This document shows positions 23,699 to 32,232 of a stretch of 64,000 nt of DNA, piece after piece. Source of the DNA: Betaproteobacteria bacterium Ga0077526. Lineage in GTDB: Bacteria; Pseudomonadota; Gammaproteobacteria; Burkholderiales; Ga0077523. The DNA lies in assembly GCA_001464765.1 (NCBI GenBank), contig LNDV01000028.1, forward strand, positions 124,001 through 188,000. The letters run 5' to 3'. The translations under genes and the position numbers were made by a program. The notes under the pieces are model-generated. The model ran no database searches. It saw nothing but the letters and a program-made list of their open reading frames with translations, and was not told the DNA's origin. Within the stretch, counting starts at the first letter, position 1; each line of letters opens with the position of its first letter.

Positions 23699-25495
23699 AT
23701 GACCCGAACATCCGAAACACCAGTTCCAGACCGCGACCTCGCCATCGCGGCCACGCTGGCCGGCGTGACCGCCAACGTCGACTGGCTCACCAGCGACCGC
23801 ATCGAAGCGTTGACGGGCGGCCACGGCATGCTGAATCTGCCCGTCATCGCCATTGCCGATGCGCTCGCTGTGGAACTCCGGCGAGGCGTGGACCCGAACG
23901 TGAAGTTCGCAAACGTCGTCCACCAGCCCATCGATGATCTGCTGGCCAAGGCGATCGCCACGGCACGGTCGGCCGGGGCCGACGGCGCCAATGCCGCGCT
24001 GCTGAGCGCGGTGATGCTCTATCTGGCCGGCGCGCAGGCGCAGGTGGGCATCCCGGCCGGCAACCGCAAGCTGGGCTCGAGCGCCCGGATGATCGCAGGC
24101 GTGGACCGCTGCGGCGTGGCGATGATCCCCACCGGCAAGAAGAACAACAAGATTTCCGGGTTTCCCGCTGTGCAGGCCATCTACGAGGCCATGCGCGCCG
24201 GACAGCTGTCGCCGATCTCCGGTCGCGACGTGCCGGTCGGCGTCGGGGGCGGGCCCATCTACGGGCACAGCACACTGGGCGAGGACATCGTCTTCCCAGC
24301 CATGGCGGAGAACGGGGCACGTATCGGCACGCAGGCGATGCTCGACGCGCTAGCGGGTGCGGGCATGCCGACCGCGGGTCTGACCGCTGCCCTGTTCGGC
24401 GCCGCCGCCATCCTGGAGATCATCCACCCTGATGCCGACGTCGCCGACCGCTACGGGCCGTACGGGAAGGTCACGAGTGCATTCGTCGCCGGTCAGTCCG
24501 CGGCGCGGACGGCAGGCCTGCCGGAGACGCTCCACTTCCGCCTGAGCGGCGAGGAGATGCCTACCGGCAAGCTCATCGGCGATCTCGGGCTCATTCTCAA
24601 GGACGTCGGCGGGCCCACCGTCATCGGCATGATGGCGTTCGACGAGATCCTGCAGGTGTTCGAGGAGTTCGCGCGCTTCACCGATCCGCCGCTCGGGCAT
24701 CTCTGCGCGGATGCGGTGGTGGCGTTCAAGGCCATCATCGCGCCCGGCGCCGAGCCCGATGAAGTCGCCGGTCGTCTCGCCGCGGCGCGATTCGCGGCGT
24801 CCATCGATCCGGATACCACCGCCGTGGCGCTCAACATCGTCGCGCGTAAGGCCACGCAGATTCGTCGCGGGCCTGTCACTGACACGCTTCTGGCGGCGTC
24901 CGAGCCCGCACGCACGCGGGCACTGCTGGCGCGCGCGGTGTTTGCGCACGAGCGCCTGAGCGCAGGAGATGCGGTCGAGTCGGTCGTCGACGCTCTCGAT
25001 CGCCGGCGTCTGGAAACCATCGGGGCAAGACTCGGTGCGAGACACACGAAGACGCTTGGCAAGCCGGTGACGCTCCGTCTCACGCGGGTCGCGGCCGGGG
25101 CCCGTCGCGAAAGCAAGATGGCAAGACGCTGGCTTGCCTTCGATCCTTCCATCGACGTCGAGATCACCGTGGACGGTGTTACCACCAGGCTCGAGAACTT
25201 CGTCGACGAGGTGGTCCCCGCGGTGGTCAAGGGCGAGCGTGCCGACATCGTGTGGGCGGTGTCGCTCGTCGCGCCGGCGGTGGGCGAGGTACTCGTGGCC
25301 GGCAACGTCATCATCAACGTGACGGTGCCGGCGGCCATGGCCGCCGTGCTCGGGACATGCACACCGGAGGAGGCCGCGGACAAGGCTGCCGCCGCGGCGT
25401 TCGTCAGCGCGGGGATCCCCGGCGCGAAGCTTCGCGCGGAAAGCGCCGCAAAGATGGCGGCCCGCATCGCCACACACCGCTCGCCGCAGGACTGA
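23699..25495 (+). CDS. Conserved protein of unknown function upstream of a LarC-like gene
   Basis: I do not recognise this 598-residue protein. The start is ATG 23699, with GGCGAGGAG upstream. It is soluble with no signal peptide or membrane segment. Notable stretches are GVTANVDWLTSDRIEALTGG near the N-terminus, IPTGKKNNKISGFPAVQAIY, and a glycine-rich GVGGGPIYGHSTLGED followed by IIHPDADVADRYGPYGKVTS. Residues about 465-520 look like a separate beta-rich segment (VDGVTTRLENFVDEVVPAVV). It sits 4 bases before a gene with a LarC-type nickel-insertion domain and almost certainly shares its transcript. An enzyme depending on, or building, a nickel-pincer-type cofactor is a testable guess, not a call. 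Confidence 0.7.
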   Translation: MTRTSETPVPDRDLAIAATLAGVTANVDWLTSDRIEALTGGHGMLNLPVIAIADALAVELRRGVDPNVKFANVVHQPIDDLLAKAIATARSAGADGANAALLSAVMLYLAGAQAQVGIPAGNRKLGSSARMIAGVDRCGVAMIPTGKKNNKISGFPAVQAIYEAMRAGQLSPISGRDVPVGVGGGPIYGHSTLGEDIVFPAMAENGARIGTQAMLDALAGAGMPTAGLTAALFGAAAILEIIHPDADVADRYGPYGKVTSAFVAGQSAARTAGLPETLHFRLSGEEMPTGKLIGDLGLILKDVGGPTVIGMMAFDEILQVFEEFARFTDPPLGHLCADAVVAFKAIIAPGAEPDEVAGRLAAARFAASIDPDTTAVALNIVARKATQIRRGPVTDTLLAASEPARTRALLARAVFAHERLSAGDAVESVVDALDRRRLETIGARLGARHTKTLGKPVTLRLTRVAAGARRESKMARRWLAFDPSIDVEITVDGVTTRLENFVDEVVPAVVKGERADIVWAVSLVAPAVGEVLVAGNVIINVTVPAAMAAVLGTCTPEEAADKAAAAAFVSAGIPGAKLRAESAAKMAARIATHRSPQD

Positions 25496-25499
25496 AGGC

Positions 25500-26036
25500 G
25501 TGGCCGACAAGCTCCTTCTGCTGGCCCAGGTGGACGACGTGTCGGGCGAGGTTCTCCAGGACGTCGCCGAGCGTCTCCATGCTGCCGGCGCGTACAACAT
25601 TCAGGTGCTCGCCAGTCTCGGCAAGAAGGGCCGGCCGGGGCATGTGCTGCTGGTGGACATCGATGCCGCGCGGGAGGACGACGTGGCCATCGTCCTGGGT
25701 CTGGAGCTCGGAGCGTGGGGCTACCGGGTGCTGGAATCGCGGCATCGGCATTTCGACATCACGCGGTCGCAGCGGCGGGTGAGGATCGCATCGGCCGGCG
25801 GCGACTTCGAGCACACGCTAGGCTGCAAGCACATCCGGAAAGGCGATCGGCTGTTGGGCTTCAAGGTGGAGCACGTGGACCTGGTGAGCCTGCGCGATGC
25901 ACTGGACGCGCGCGGCGAGGCGACATCCCTTGCTCATCTTCGTGCGGCCGTGGAGACCTCCCTGCGGATTGCGTCCGCGGAGGAGATTCCGATGGTTCGA
26001 CTCGCCGCAGACCGTCCTGCGCTCGATCGCAAATGA
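25500..26036 (+). CDS. LarC C-terminal-domain-like nickel insertion protein
   Basis: The GTG start at 25500, 4 bases after the previous stop, gives 178 residues. The order of motifs follows LarC2: an acidic strand with VDDVSGEVLQDVAERLHAAG, then KKGRPGHVLLVDI, then ALRDAL-type and KVEHVDL elements near the end. In LarC this domain inserts nickel into the pyridinium-dithiocarboxylate cofactor of lactate racemase. The N-terminal LarC1 half is absent, so this is a stand-alone LarC2-like protein, and no larA, larB or larE is visible in the window. It ends just before the hairpin at 26039. Confidence 0.6.
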   Translation: MADKLLLLAQVDDVSGEVLQDVAERLHAAGAYNIQVLASLGKKGRPGHVLLVDIDAAREDDVAIVLGLELGAWGYRVLESRHRHFDITRSQRRVRIASAGGDFEHTLGCKHIRKGDRLLGFKVEHVDLVSLRDALDARGEATSLAHLRAAVETSLRIASAEEIPMVRLAADRPALDRK

Positions 26037-26062
26037 AAAAGGCGGCGCGCGAGCGCCGCCTT
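26034..26062 (-). terminator. Intrinsic terminator for the minus-strand PEP-CTERM gene
   Basis: A 10-bp perfect stem (AAGGCGGCGC / GCGCCGCCTT) with loop GCGA. Read on the minus strand it is followed by a T-rich stretch. It lies between the convergent LarC-like and PEP-CTERM genes and may slow transcription from both sides. Confidence 0.8.
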
Positions 26063-26082
26063 CTCATCCGGCCGGATCGGGA

Positions 26083-26502
26083 TCAGCGACGACGACGGGA
26101 CGCCATCAGACCCAGAAGACCCAGACCCCCGAACATCATCGCGTAGGTCGCGGGTTCCGGCACGGCGGCGATGGTGTAGTACCCGCCGTAGCCGCCGGTG
26201 CCGCTGCCCAGGAACGTGAGCGAGTAAGTGCCGGCCGCGAGACCGCCGAACGAGAAGCCGTCGTCCGGATTGGTGTCCAGCGACGAGTAGGCGAGCGAGG
26301 GCGCCTGGAGCAGCACGCCGAACCAGGTGACGCCGGAGGAGTTCGTGTCGCCGAGAAGGCTGAACGGCGACGCCACCGAGAAGGTGTAGGGGTTGGCGAA
26401 CGTACCGGCCGTCAGATCGAATACCGACGTCGTCTGGGCGGAGGCGCCCGCAGAGGCAACGAGGGCGGCGGTTGCGATGGCAAGGGCTAGCTTGGTCTTC
26501 AT
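26083..26502 (-). CDS. Small PEP-CTERM sorting-domain protein
   Basis: This 139-residue protein has a signal peptide (LALAIATAALVASAGASA, cleavage before QTT). Its Gly/Ser/Thr-rich body (SSGVTWFGVLLQAPSLAYSS) is followed by the C-terminal sorting signal VPEPATYAMM, a hydrophobic helix and RRRR. PEP-CTERM tails are cut by an exosortase, which places proteins in the outer layer or extracellular matrix. No exosortase gene is in the window. AGGAG precedes ATG 26502. The body, with FDLTAGTFANPYTFSV, resembles the FxDxY-type small PEP-CTERM proteins. A structural or matrix role is inferred. Confidence 0.88.
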   Translation of the reverse strand: MKTKLALAIATAALVASAGASAQTTSVFDLTAGTFANPYTFSVASPFSLLGDTNSSGVTWFGVLLQAPSLAYSSLDTNPDDGFSFGGLAAGTYSLTFLGSGTGGYGGYYTIAAVPEPATYAMMFGGLGLLGLMASRRRR

Positions 26503-27164
26503 AGGTTCTCCTGAACTTTCCGTGGCGGAACAGCAATCCGCCGGGTATGACTTCAAACTCGTTCCAGGCGGCACTTGACGACCGACGGGCGCCGGGAGTC
26601 CCTGTTGCTTTGGGAGTGGCATCGGCTACGAACCCGATGATCCGCTCCGTCGCAAGCTCGACTGAAACCTCAGGTGTCCTTCGCTGCGCCGCCCCGGCTC
26701 CTGCTGACCCGCCGGCGGACTTCGCTCCAGATACTTGTATTGTTGCGGCGCAATAATCGTGCGCGTCCTGAAAACAAGTGACAAATCGGTTATCTGATGA
26801 GGGAAATCAATGTGTTGAGGACTTCGTCGATCGGCGTGGTCTCGGGCGGCGCTCGTATGATGCACTGCAGCAGTGCAGCCCCGCGCGGTCACGCTTCGGA
26901 GTGGACGCGGCCGCTCATGGCGACGGATCCGCAGCGCGGCGGCGACCGGTGTCCGTGAACGGGCGATGACCCCGTCAGCCAGGCCTGGAGCCTTTCCGCA
27001 AGGTCAGGAGCGACTCCCGAACCTGGCGATCCTCTCCGCAAGCCTTGACGGCGCGCCAAGAACGTGGAAAAATTTCCCACAGTTGGGCGATCAATTCAGT
27101 CCATCGCCCTACGAGGGACCGCACGACGTGCGGGGAAATCGCGTTTCCAGGGAGACAACACAAA
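26503..27164. other. 662-bp intergenic region between divergent PEP-CTERM genes
   Basis: No coding sequence is convincing. It should hold promoters for both flanking genes. Visible features are a locally AT-richer patch near 26735-26815, the self-complementary GTGGAAAAATTTCCCAC-like box near 27064-27080, and the palindrome at 27119-27133. I looked for a canonical sigma-54 site (TGGCAC-N5-TTGC) and found none. Confidence 0.5.
27119..27133. promoter_or_regulatory. Perfect palindrome, possible operator
   Basis: CCGCACG-A-CGTGCGG has 7-bp arms around a single base. It ends 31 bases before the ATG of the PEP-CTERM gene at 27165 and just upstream of its ribosome-binding site. It could be an operator or a small hairpin in the leader. 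Confidence 0.35.
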
Positions 27165-28217
27165 ATGAAACCAGTCATCCGGCAGGCCATCCTGGCCGCC
27201 GCACTCGCCAGCGTGGCATCCAGTGCGTCGGCATTGAGCTACTTCGGTTCGCTCAGCAACTTCGACGTGCTGAACGACACCGGTTCCGAGAAGGAAGGCT
27301 TCGAGATCGAAATCCACGGCGTGTCCAGTTCGGACGTCACATACACTTTCGGCGGCAGCTACAACCGCTACGGCAGCCCCCGCATCGAGTCCTTCGTCGG
27401 CGGCGTGTACGTCCGCTACGAAAGCGCCTACAACGCAGTGACTCAGCAGTTCTCGACCCATACACCGATCGCCGCCAACCTGACCCCCAGCGGGCACGAC
27501 TGCTACCAGGGCGGCCCCATCGGCAACTATCTGAGCAGCGGCTGTGAACACTTCGGTGTGGGCCTGACCAAGAACGCGACGGACGTGAAGTACCGCTGGC
27601 TCGATGCGGATCCGGCCAACCCCGGTCAGCTCATCGGCTCGGGCGCCAACATCCCGATCGCCGCGCCGGTCTGGCAGGTGCAGGAGCCGCAGCAGGCGGG
27701 GGCTCCGGTCGTCGTCGTCGCGCAGATCGAGGCGCCGGAGATCGAGAACAACCAGAAGTTCGGTGAAGCCGTCTGGGCGAAGGTCGTCAAGTCCAAGACC
27801 GAGAACCCCATCCTGCTGGAAGACCTCCTCTCCGATGACGACATGTTCGACGAGCTCGAGGTCGAGACCGAATTCGAATGGAAGATCCTCCAGGCGCGCG
27901 AAGGCCGTCCGGAAGACGGCGTGCTGGAGATCGAAAATCCGGTCAACGCCAACGGCAAATCCATCTCGTATCGTTACGAGTTCTATCGCTACACGGGTGA
28001 AGTGACCGACGAAGGCGAAGTCGAATGCCTGATCGACGGTTGCAACGAACCCGGCGCGGGGGAGCTTGGCGCGTACATCGGCGCGCAGATGGCCGCTCTC
28101 AACCTGGCGGCGCCGGTTCCGGAACCCGAAACCTACGCGCTCTTCGGCGTAGGCGGTCTGCTCATCGCCAGCCGTCTCCGGTCCGGCCGTCCGAACCGGA
28201 GTCGAGTGCGTGCGTGA
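27165..28217 (+). CDS. PEP-CTERM sorting-domain protein, large acidic
   Basis: This 350-residue protein has a signal peptide (AILAAALASVASSASA), a beta-rich first half and an acidic middle (residues about 200-300, for example LEDLLSDDDMFDELEVETE). The tail is VPEPETYALFGVGGLLIASR, with a basic end. Two short Cys pairs (about residues 144-156 and 311-315) could form disulfides outside the cell. GGGAG precedes ATG 27165. It should be exported and processed by an exosortase. The body matches no enzyme family I know. Two hairpins follow the stop. Confidence 0.85.
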   Translation: MKPVIRQAILAAALASVASSASALSYFGSLSNFDVLNDTGSEKEGFEIEIHGVSSSDVTYTFGGSYNRYGSPRIESFVGGVYVRYESAYNAVTQQFSTHTPIAANLTPSGHDCYQGGPIGNYLSSGCEHFGVGLTKNATDVKYRWLDADPANPGQLIGSGANIPIAAPVWQVQEPQQAGAPVVVVAQIEAPEIENNQKFGEAVWAKVVKSKTENPILLEDLLSDDDMFDELEVETEFEWKILQAREGRPEDGVLEIENPVNANGKSISYRYEFYRYTGEVTDEGEVECLIDGCNEPGAGELGAYIGAQMAALNLAAPVPEPETYALFGVGGLLIASRLRSGRPNRSRVRA

Positions 28218-28227
28218 TTGATTGAGC

Positions 28228-28262
28228 GAAGCCGGGCGTCGCAAGTGCGACCGCCCGGCTTC
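28228..28262 (+). terminator. Long hairpin after the PEP-CTERM gene
   Basis: GAAGCCGGGCG (28228-28238) pairs with CGCCCGGCTTC (28252-28262), with an inner TCGC/GCGA. There is no T-run, so termination, if any, may need the second hairpin at 28311. Confidence 0.6.
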
Positions 28263-28310
28263 CATGGTGTGGGACTGACTCAGGCTAAGCTGCAAGCTTG
28301 AGTTCGTTTT

Positions 28311-28342
28311 GCCGACCCTGCGACTGCGGGGTCGGCTTTTTT
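28311..28342 (+). terminator. Rho-independent terminator
   Basis: GCCGACCC (28311-28318) pairs with GGGTCGGC (28329-28336), followed at once by six T residues. It closes the transcript of the gene at 27165. Confidence 0.88.
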
Positions 28343-28655
28343 CATTCTGGCGCGCCGTCCGGTACGCAATACGATCCGCGCACGCCGCGTGCACGGCGAT
28401 TCATCCGATCGTCACTCGGATGAGCCGTTCGGCGTTCCCTGGCTCCGGTCATGGTCACACCTGCGGAACGCGGGACTCCCATCCTCATCGGCTGTCGTGC
28501 TTCGCTCGCCCTCCGTGGTTCCCGTCGGGCGCCACCAAGGCGAGGGAGACGGCACGACGTCGGTCTGCCGCAAATTCTCATAAATAAACCGCGGCAGTCC
28601 ACAACACCTGTCCGGCTAACCGCCGGATCTGCAGTGACCTTCCAGGAGAGGACGC
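28343..28655. other. Upstream region of the PEP-CTERM PhoX gene
   Basis: 313 bases without a gene. The only AT-rich patch, AATTCTCATAAATAAACC near 28572, is a plausible core promoter. I could not make out a convincing PHO box. Confidence 0.4.
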
Positions 28656-30065
28656 ATGTTCAAGATCAACACGACCGCAGCACTCGTCGCCGCCGCACTG
28701 TCGGCGATGGGCACCGGCGCGCACGCCGCCACCACCCTGTTCGACAGCTTCACGCCTCTGGCGGCTTCGGCCGGCCCGACGGCCAACGAAGCGCTGCCCA
28801 TCACGCTGTCCAGCCCGAACTTCGCCCAGCGCAGCATCGCCGATCGCGCGACCCAGCAGGGCCTCGGACAGTTCGACAGCGGCAACTACGACATGATCAC
28901 GACCAACGAGAACGGTGCCGAAGCCGGCCGCTATCTCTTCACCGTGTTCGAGACCGGCCAGGCGGGCATCCTCCGCCACGATCTCCAGACCGGGCAGTCC
29001 CGCACCATCTGGCAAAGCCCTGCCGCCGCGCCGGCCCTGAACAGCCACGTCGCTTTCGACGCGTCCTACTGGACGCCGTGGGGCACCTACATCACTGCCG
29101 AGGAATCCTGGGGCGCCCAGCCGCAACCCTACGGCCGCCTCTTCGAAGTGACCAACCCGCTCAAGGCCGCGGGCACCGTCGACATCGTTCATCGCAACAT
29201 CATCCCGCGCACCTCGCACGAGGGCATCCAGTTCGACGCCGCCAAGAACATGTACTTCATCGACGAGCTGAACGGCGGCACGGTGTTCAAGTACACGTCC
29301 ATGACCCCGAACGATGGTCTGACCTACTTCAGCGCCGGCCAGACGTCCGTGCTGCGCGTGGGCGATGGCTTCACGGCGAACGCTACTGGCGCTTACCAGT
29401 GGGTCGCGATCACCGACGCCAAGGGCGAGGCCCTGCCGGATTCTGTGGTCGTCACGGATCCGAACGCCGTGACCTCGATCGACGGTCGCGCGTCCGCTGA
29501 CGTTGCCGCCCTCAAGGGTACGGACTACCAGCGTCCGGAAGATCTGCAGGTCCAGGTCGTCAACGGTCGTGAACTGATGTACATGGCCACCACGACGACG
29601 AACGAGGTCTACACGCTGGATCTCGCGACCCAGCAGATCTCGATCTTTGCGAACCAGTCCACGATCGATCTGGCGACCGGTCAGGCGGTCGGCGCGGCTC
29701 TGCGCAGCCCGGACAACCTCGCGATGGACGCGGAAGGCAACATCTACATCATCGAAGACCGCAACGGCGGCGTCGACAACGACATCTGGTTCGCGAAGGA
29801 CCTCAACAAGGATGGCGACCTGCTGGACACCGGCGAAGGGATTGGCCGCTGGGCTTCGAACGGAACCCCCGGTTCTGAATTCACGGGTCTCTACTTCGAT
29901 CCGATGAATCCGAACCGCGCCTGGGTCAACATCCAGCACCCGACGAGCGGCGTGGATCGCATGATGGAAATCACCGCCGTGCCGGAACCGGAAACGTACG
30001 CGATGATGGCTGCCGGCCTGGGAATCCTGGCCTTCGTCGGACGCCGTCGCGCTGCGGGCAAGTAA
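28656..30065 (+). CDS. PhoX-family (DUF839) phosphatase-like protein with PEP-CTERM tail
   Basis: This 469-residue protein has a Sec signal peptide (TAALVAAALSAMGTGAHA) rather than a Tat signal. The body carries PhoX/DUF839 blocks: DMITTNENGAEAGRYLF, SYWTPWGTYITAEESWG, SHEGIQFDAAKNMYFIDE, LRSPDNLAMDAEGNIYIIED and a terminal WVNIQHP. PhoX enzymes are calcium/iron-dependent alkaline phosphatases. The protein ends in VPEPETYAMMAAGLGILAFV with basic residues, the exosortase sorting signal. An enzyme tagged this way would sit at the cell surface or in the matrix. GGAGAGG precedes the ATG. It is convergent with a second PhoX gene and separated from it by a strong terminator. Confidence 0.88.
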   Translation: MFKINTTAALVAAALSAMGTGAHAATTLFDSFTPLAASAGPTANEALPITLSSPNFAQRSIADRATQQGLGQFDSGNYDMITTNENGAEAGRYLFTVFETGQAGILRHDLQTGQSRTIWQSPAAAPALNSHVAFDASYWTPWGTYITAEESWGAQPQPYGRLFEVTNPLKAAGTVDIVHRNIIPRTSHEGIQFDAAKNMYFIDELNGGTVFKYTSMTPNDGLTYFSAGQTSVLRVGDGFTANATGAYQWVAITDAKGEALPDSVVVTDPNAVTSIDGRASADVAALKGTDYQRPEDLQVQVVNGRELMYMATTTTNEVYTLDLATQQISIFANQSTIDLATGQAVGAALRSPDNLAMDAEGNIYIIEDRNGGVDNDIWFAKDLNKDGDLLDTGEGIGRWASNGTPGSEFTGLYFDPMNPNRAWVNIQHPTSGVDRMMEITAVPEPETYAMMAAGLGILAFVGRRRAAGK

Positions 30066-30128
30066 GGGCAGAACGCTAAGAGATACTCAGCAGTAGACGG
30101 GCGGTTCCCGTTCCGCCCGCGTTCCTTC

Positions 30129-30158
30129 AGCCGCGACCTCGGTCGCGGCTTTTTTTTT
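30129..30158 (+). terminator. Rho-independent terminator between the two PhoX genes
   Basis: AGCCGCGACC-TC-GGTCGCGGCT is a 10-bp perfect stem followed by eight further T residues. It is oriented for the plus-strand PEP-CTERM PhoX gene. Confidence 0.92.
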
Positions 30159-30169
30159 GCGGTGGCGGT

Positions 30170-32110
30170 TTAGGTGCCGACGACACCACCGTCGATCCGA
30201 CGGATTGCCAGCGTGGCCGATCGTGGGCGTGCGCCGGACGACCCGTCGGGCCAGGCGCTGAGTGCCTTGGGGTGCTCCGGGTCGTTGCGCTCGCCCGGAT
30301 TCTCGCCGGGGTGCTGGATGTTCACGAACAGCGTGCGTCCGTCGGGCGCGAAGCACGGGCCCGTGATCTCGCTGCCTCGCGGGCCGGTGAGGAAACGCCG
30401 GACCTCCGCGCTGACGGGATCGGCGCACAGCAGGGCGTTGTTGCCGAACCCTGCGAAGTCACCCTTGTTGAGAGCCGTCGGCGAAATGTCCGTCGCGATC
30501 CAGAGCCGACCTTGCGCATCGAAAGCGAGGCCGTCCGGATTGCCGAAGAGATCGCCGTGGATGTCGCCGCGCTTCGCGGGGTCGTCGAGCGCCGGATCGC
30601 CGCACTGGACGAAGAGGTCCCACTCGAAGCGGGTAGATGCGGCATCGCCTGCGGCTTCGCGCCAGCGCACGATGTGGCCGAAACTGTTGGCAGCGCGCGG
30701 ATTGGTGGCGTCCACCGGCGGCTGCGCGCTCGCCAGAACCGTGGTGCCATCGACGGCATTTGACGTGGTGCCGCCGCGCTTGTTGTTGTTCGTGAGCGTG
30801 CAGTACACCTCGCCCGTGCGAGGATGCACGGCGATCCACTCGGGGCGATCCATCATGGTCGCACTGACGCGGTCGCCGGCCTGGCGCGTGTGGATCAGCA
30901 CTTCTGCCTGACTCGCGAAGCCGTTCTCCGCGACGAGGCCGTTCGTGCCATGCGTGAGGGCGATCCACTCGCCGTTTCCGTCCTGTCCGAACTTCGCCAC
31001 GTAGAGCGTGCCGTGATCGAGCAGGTCGCGATTGCCATCACGCCGCTTTGGATCGACAGCATCACGCGAGACGAACTTGTAGATGTATTCGTTACGCTGG
31101 TCGTCGCCCATGTACACCACGAGCCGCCCGTCCTTGGCGATGGCGTGCGCCGCGCCTTCGTGGCTGAAGCGACCGAGTGCCGTGCGCTTCACGGGCGTGG
31201 CCGTCGGATCGAACGGATCGATCTCCACCACCCAGCCAAACCGGTTCGCTTCGTTCGGGTGCCGCTGCGAGTCGAACCGCACGTCGAACTCGTGCCACCG
31301 GTAGCCGAAGCCGCGTTCGTTGATGCCATAGCGCCGCAGCGGCGTGGGGATGGTGCCGCTGTGAACGAAGTACGCCTGCAGGTTCTCCTCGCAGGTGAGA
31401 TACGTCCCCCAGGGCGTATGGCCGTTCGCGCAGTTGTTGAGCGTGCCGAGCGCGACGAGTCCAGCGGGATCGGCTTCCGTGCGCATCCAGGGGTGTCCGG
31501 CCGCGGGGCCGGCAATCCGCATCGGTGTATAGGCCGTGACCCGCCGAGCGAACCGGGAGGGGCGTACGACCTCCCATTTGCCGTCGTCGCGCTCGACAAC
31601 CTCGATGACGGAAACGCCATGGGCGGCCTGGGACTTGCGGACCTTGTCTGCGGTCCACGTACGCATGCCGTCCGTGTGGAGAAGCCCGTCGTCGGTGTAC
31701 TCGTGATTGATCGCCATCAGTCCGTGATTGCGGCGACCCGCAAGCGGAGGCAGCGCGAAGTAGTGCATCCCGTCGTGATGCATGCCGGCCTGCTGCGCCT
31801 GATCGTCGGCAGACTGGCTCGCATCGGGTGCGAAGGCCGGACCATCCGACACGGGATCTCCCCACGCGTACATCACCTGTGCCGTGTAACCGACCGGAAC
31901 ATGAACCGCATCGTCGACCGCGACCGGAATGCCGTCGAAGGAGATGCGGGGACGGGGCGTCGCCGCCTGGATGCCGGGACTCAGGAACGCGAGAGCGCCC
32001 GCGCCGAGCGCGGCACCCAGCCAGCGACGGCGACCCGGATCGAACCCCGCCCAGTCGGAGAACGATGGTCCGACCGTGGGATTGGCGACGAGGTCTTCGG
32101 GGTCGAACAT
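30170..32110 (-). CDS. PhoX-family phosphatase, Tat-type
   Basis: This 646-residue protein has a twin-arginine-like signal (GRRRWLGAALGAGALAFLSP, cleavage near IQA). The PhoX/DUF839 body includes NHGLMAINHEYTDDG, TPWGTYLTCEENLQAYF, GRFSHEGAAHAIAKDGRLVV, a PDGLAFDAQGRLWIATD block and a terminal LFVNIQHPGENPGE. This is the standard large PhoX layout, a periplasmic calcium/iron alkaline phosphatase that folds before export. The PEP-CTERM relative is shorter and Sec-type. It stands 122 bases after the threonine-dehydratase gene on the same strand and may be read with it. Confidence 0.9.
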   Translation of the reverse strand: MFDPEDLVANPTVGPSFSDWAGFDPGRRRWLGAALGAGALAFLSPGIQAATPRPRISFDGIPVAVDDAVHVPVGYTAQVMYAWGDPVSDGPAFAPDASQSADDQAQQAGMHHDGMHYFALPPLAGRRNHGLMAINHEYTDDGLLHTDGMRTWTADKVRKSQAAHGVSVIEVVERDDGKWEVVRPSRFARRVTAYTPMRIAGPAAGHPWMRTEADPAGLVALGTLNNCANGHTPWGTYLTCEENLQAYFVHSGTIPTPLRRYGINERGFGYRWHEFDVRFDSQRHPNEANRFGWVVEIDPFDPTATPVKRTALGRFSHEGAAHAIAKDGRLVVYMGDDQRNEYIYKFVSRDAVDPKRRDGNRDLLDHGTLYVAKFGQDGNGEWIALTHGTNGLVAENGFASQAEVLIHTRQAGDRVSATMMDRPEWIAVHPRTGEVYCTLTNNNKRGGTTSNAVDGTTVLASAQPPVDATNPRAANSFGHIVRWREAAGDAASTRFEWDLFVQCGDPALDDPAKRGDIHGDLFGNPDGLAFDAQGRLWIATDISPTALNKGDFAGFGNNALLCADPVSAEVRRFLTGPRGSEITGPCFAPDGRTLFVNIQHPGENPGERNDPEHPKALSAWPDGSSGARPRSATLAIRRIDGGVVGT

Positions 32111-32232
32111 GGTGGAACTCCGCGGTGGGTGGCGTACGAGTCAGATCGTGCGTGGCTGGCGGTGGTTCCGCTCGCGTGCTGGCCGCGTCGTCAGGGGCAG
32201 CGCATCCGGACCGCGCTGCCTGTGCGCACCCT

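Noticed and set aside
26503-27164. Search for sigma-54 sites before the PEP-CTERM gene at 27165
   Set aside because: Candidate TGGCGA boxes have wrong spacing or poor -12 elements.
27096-28394. Minus-strand frame across the PEP-CTERM gene at 27165
   Set aside because: Crosses two terminator hairpins, has no start context and no motifs; the plus strand has signal and sorting peptides.
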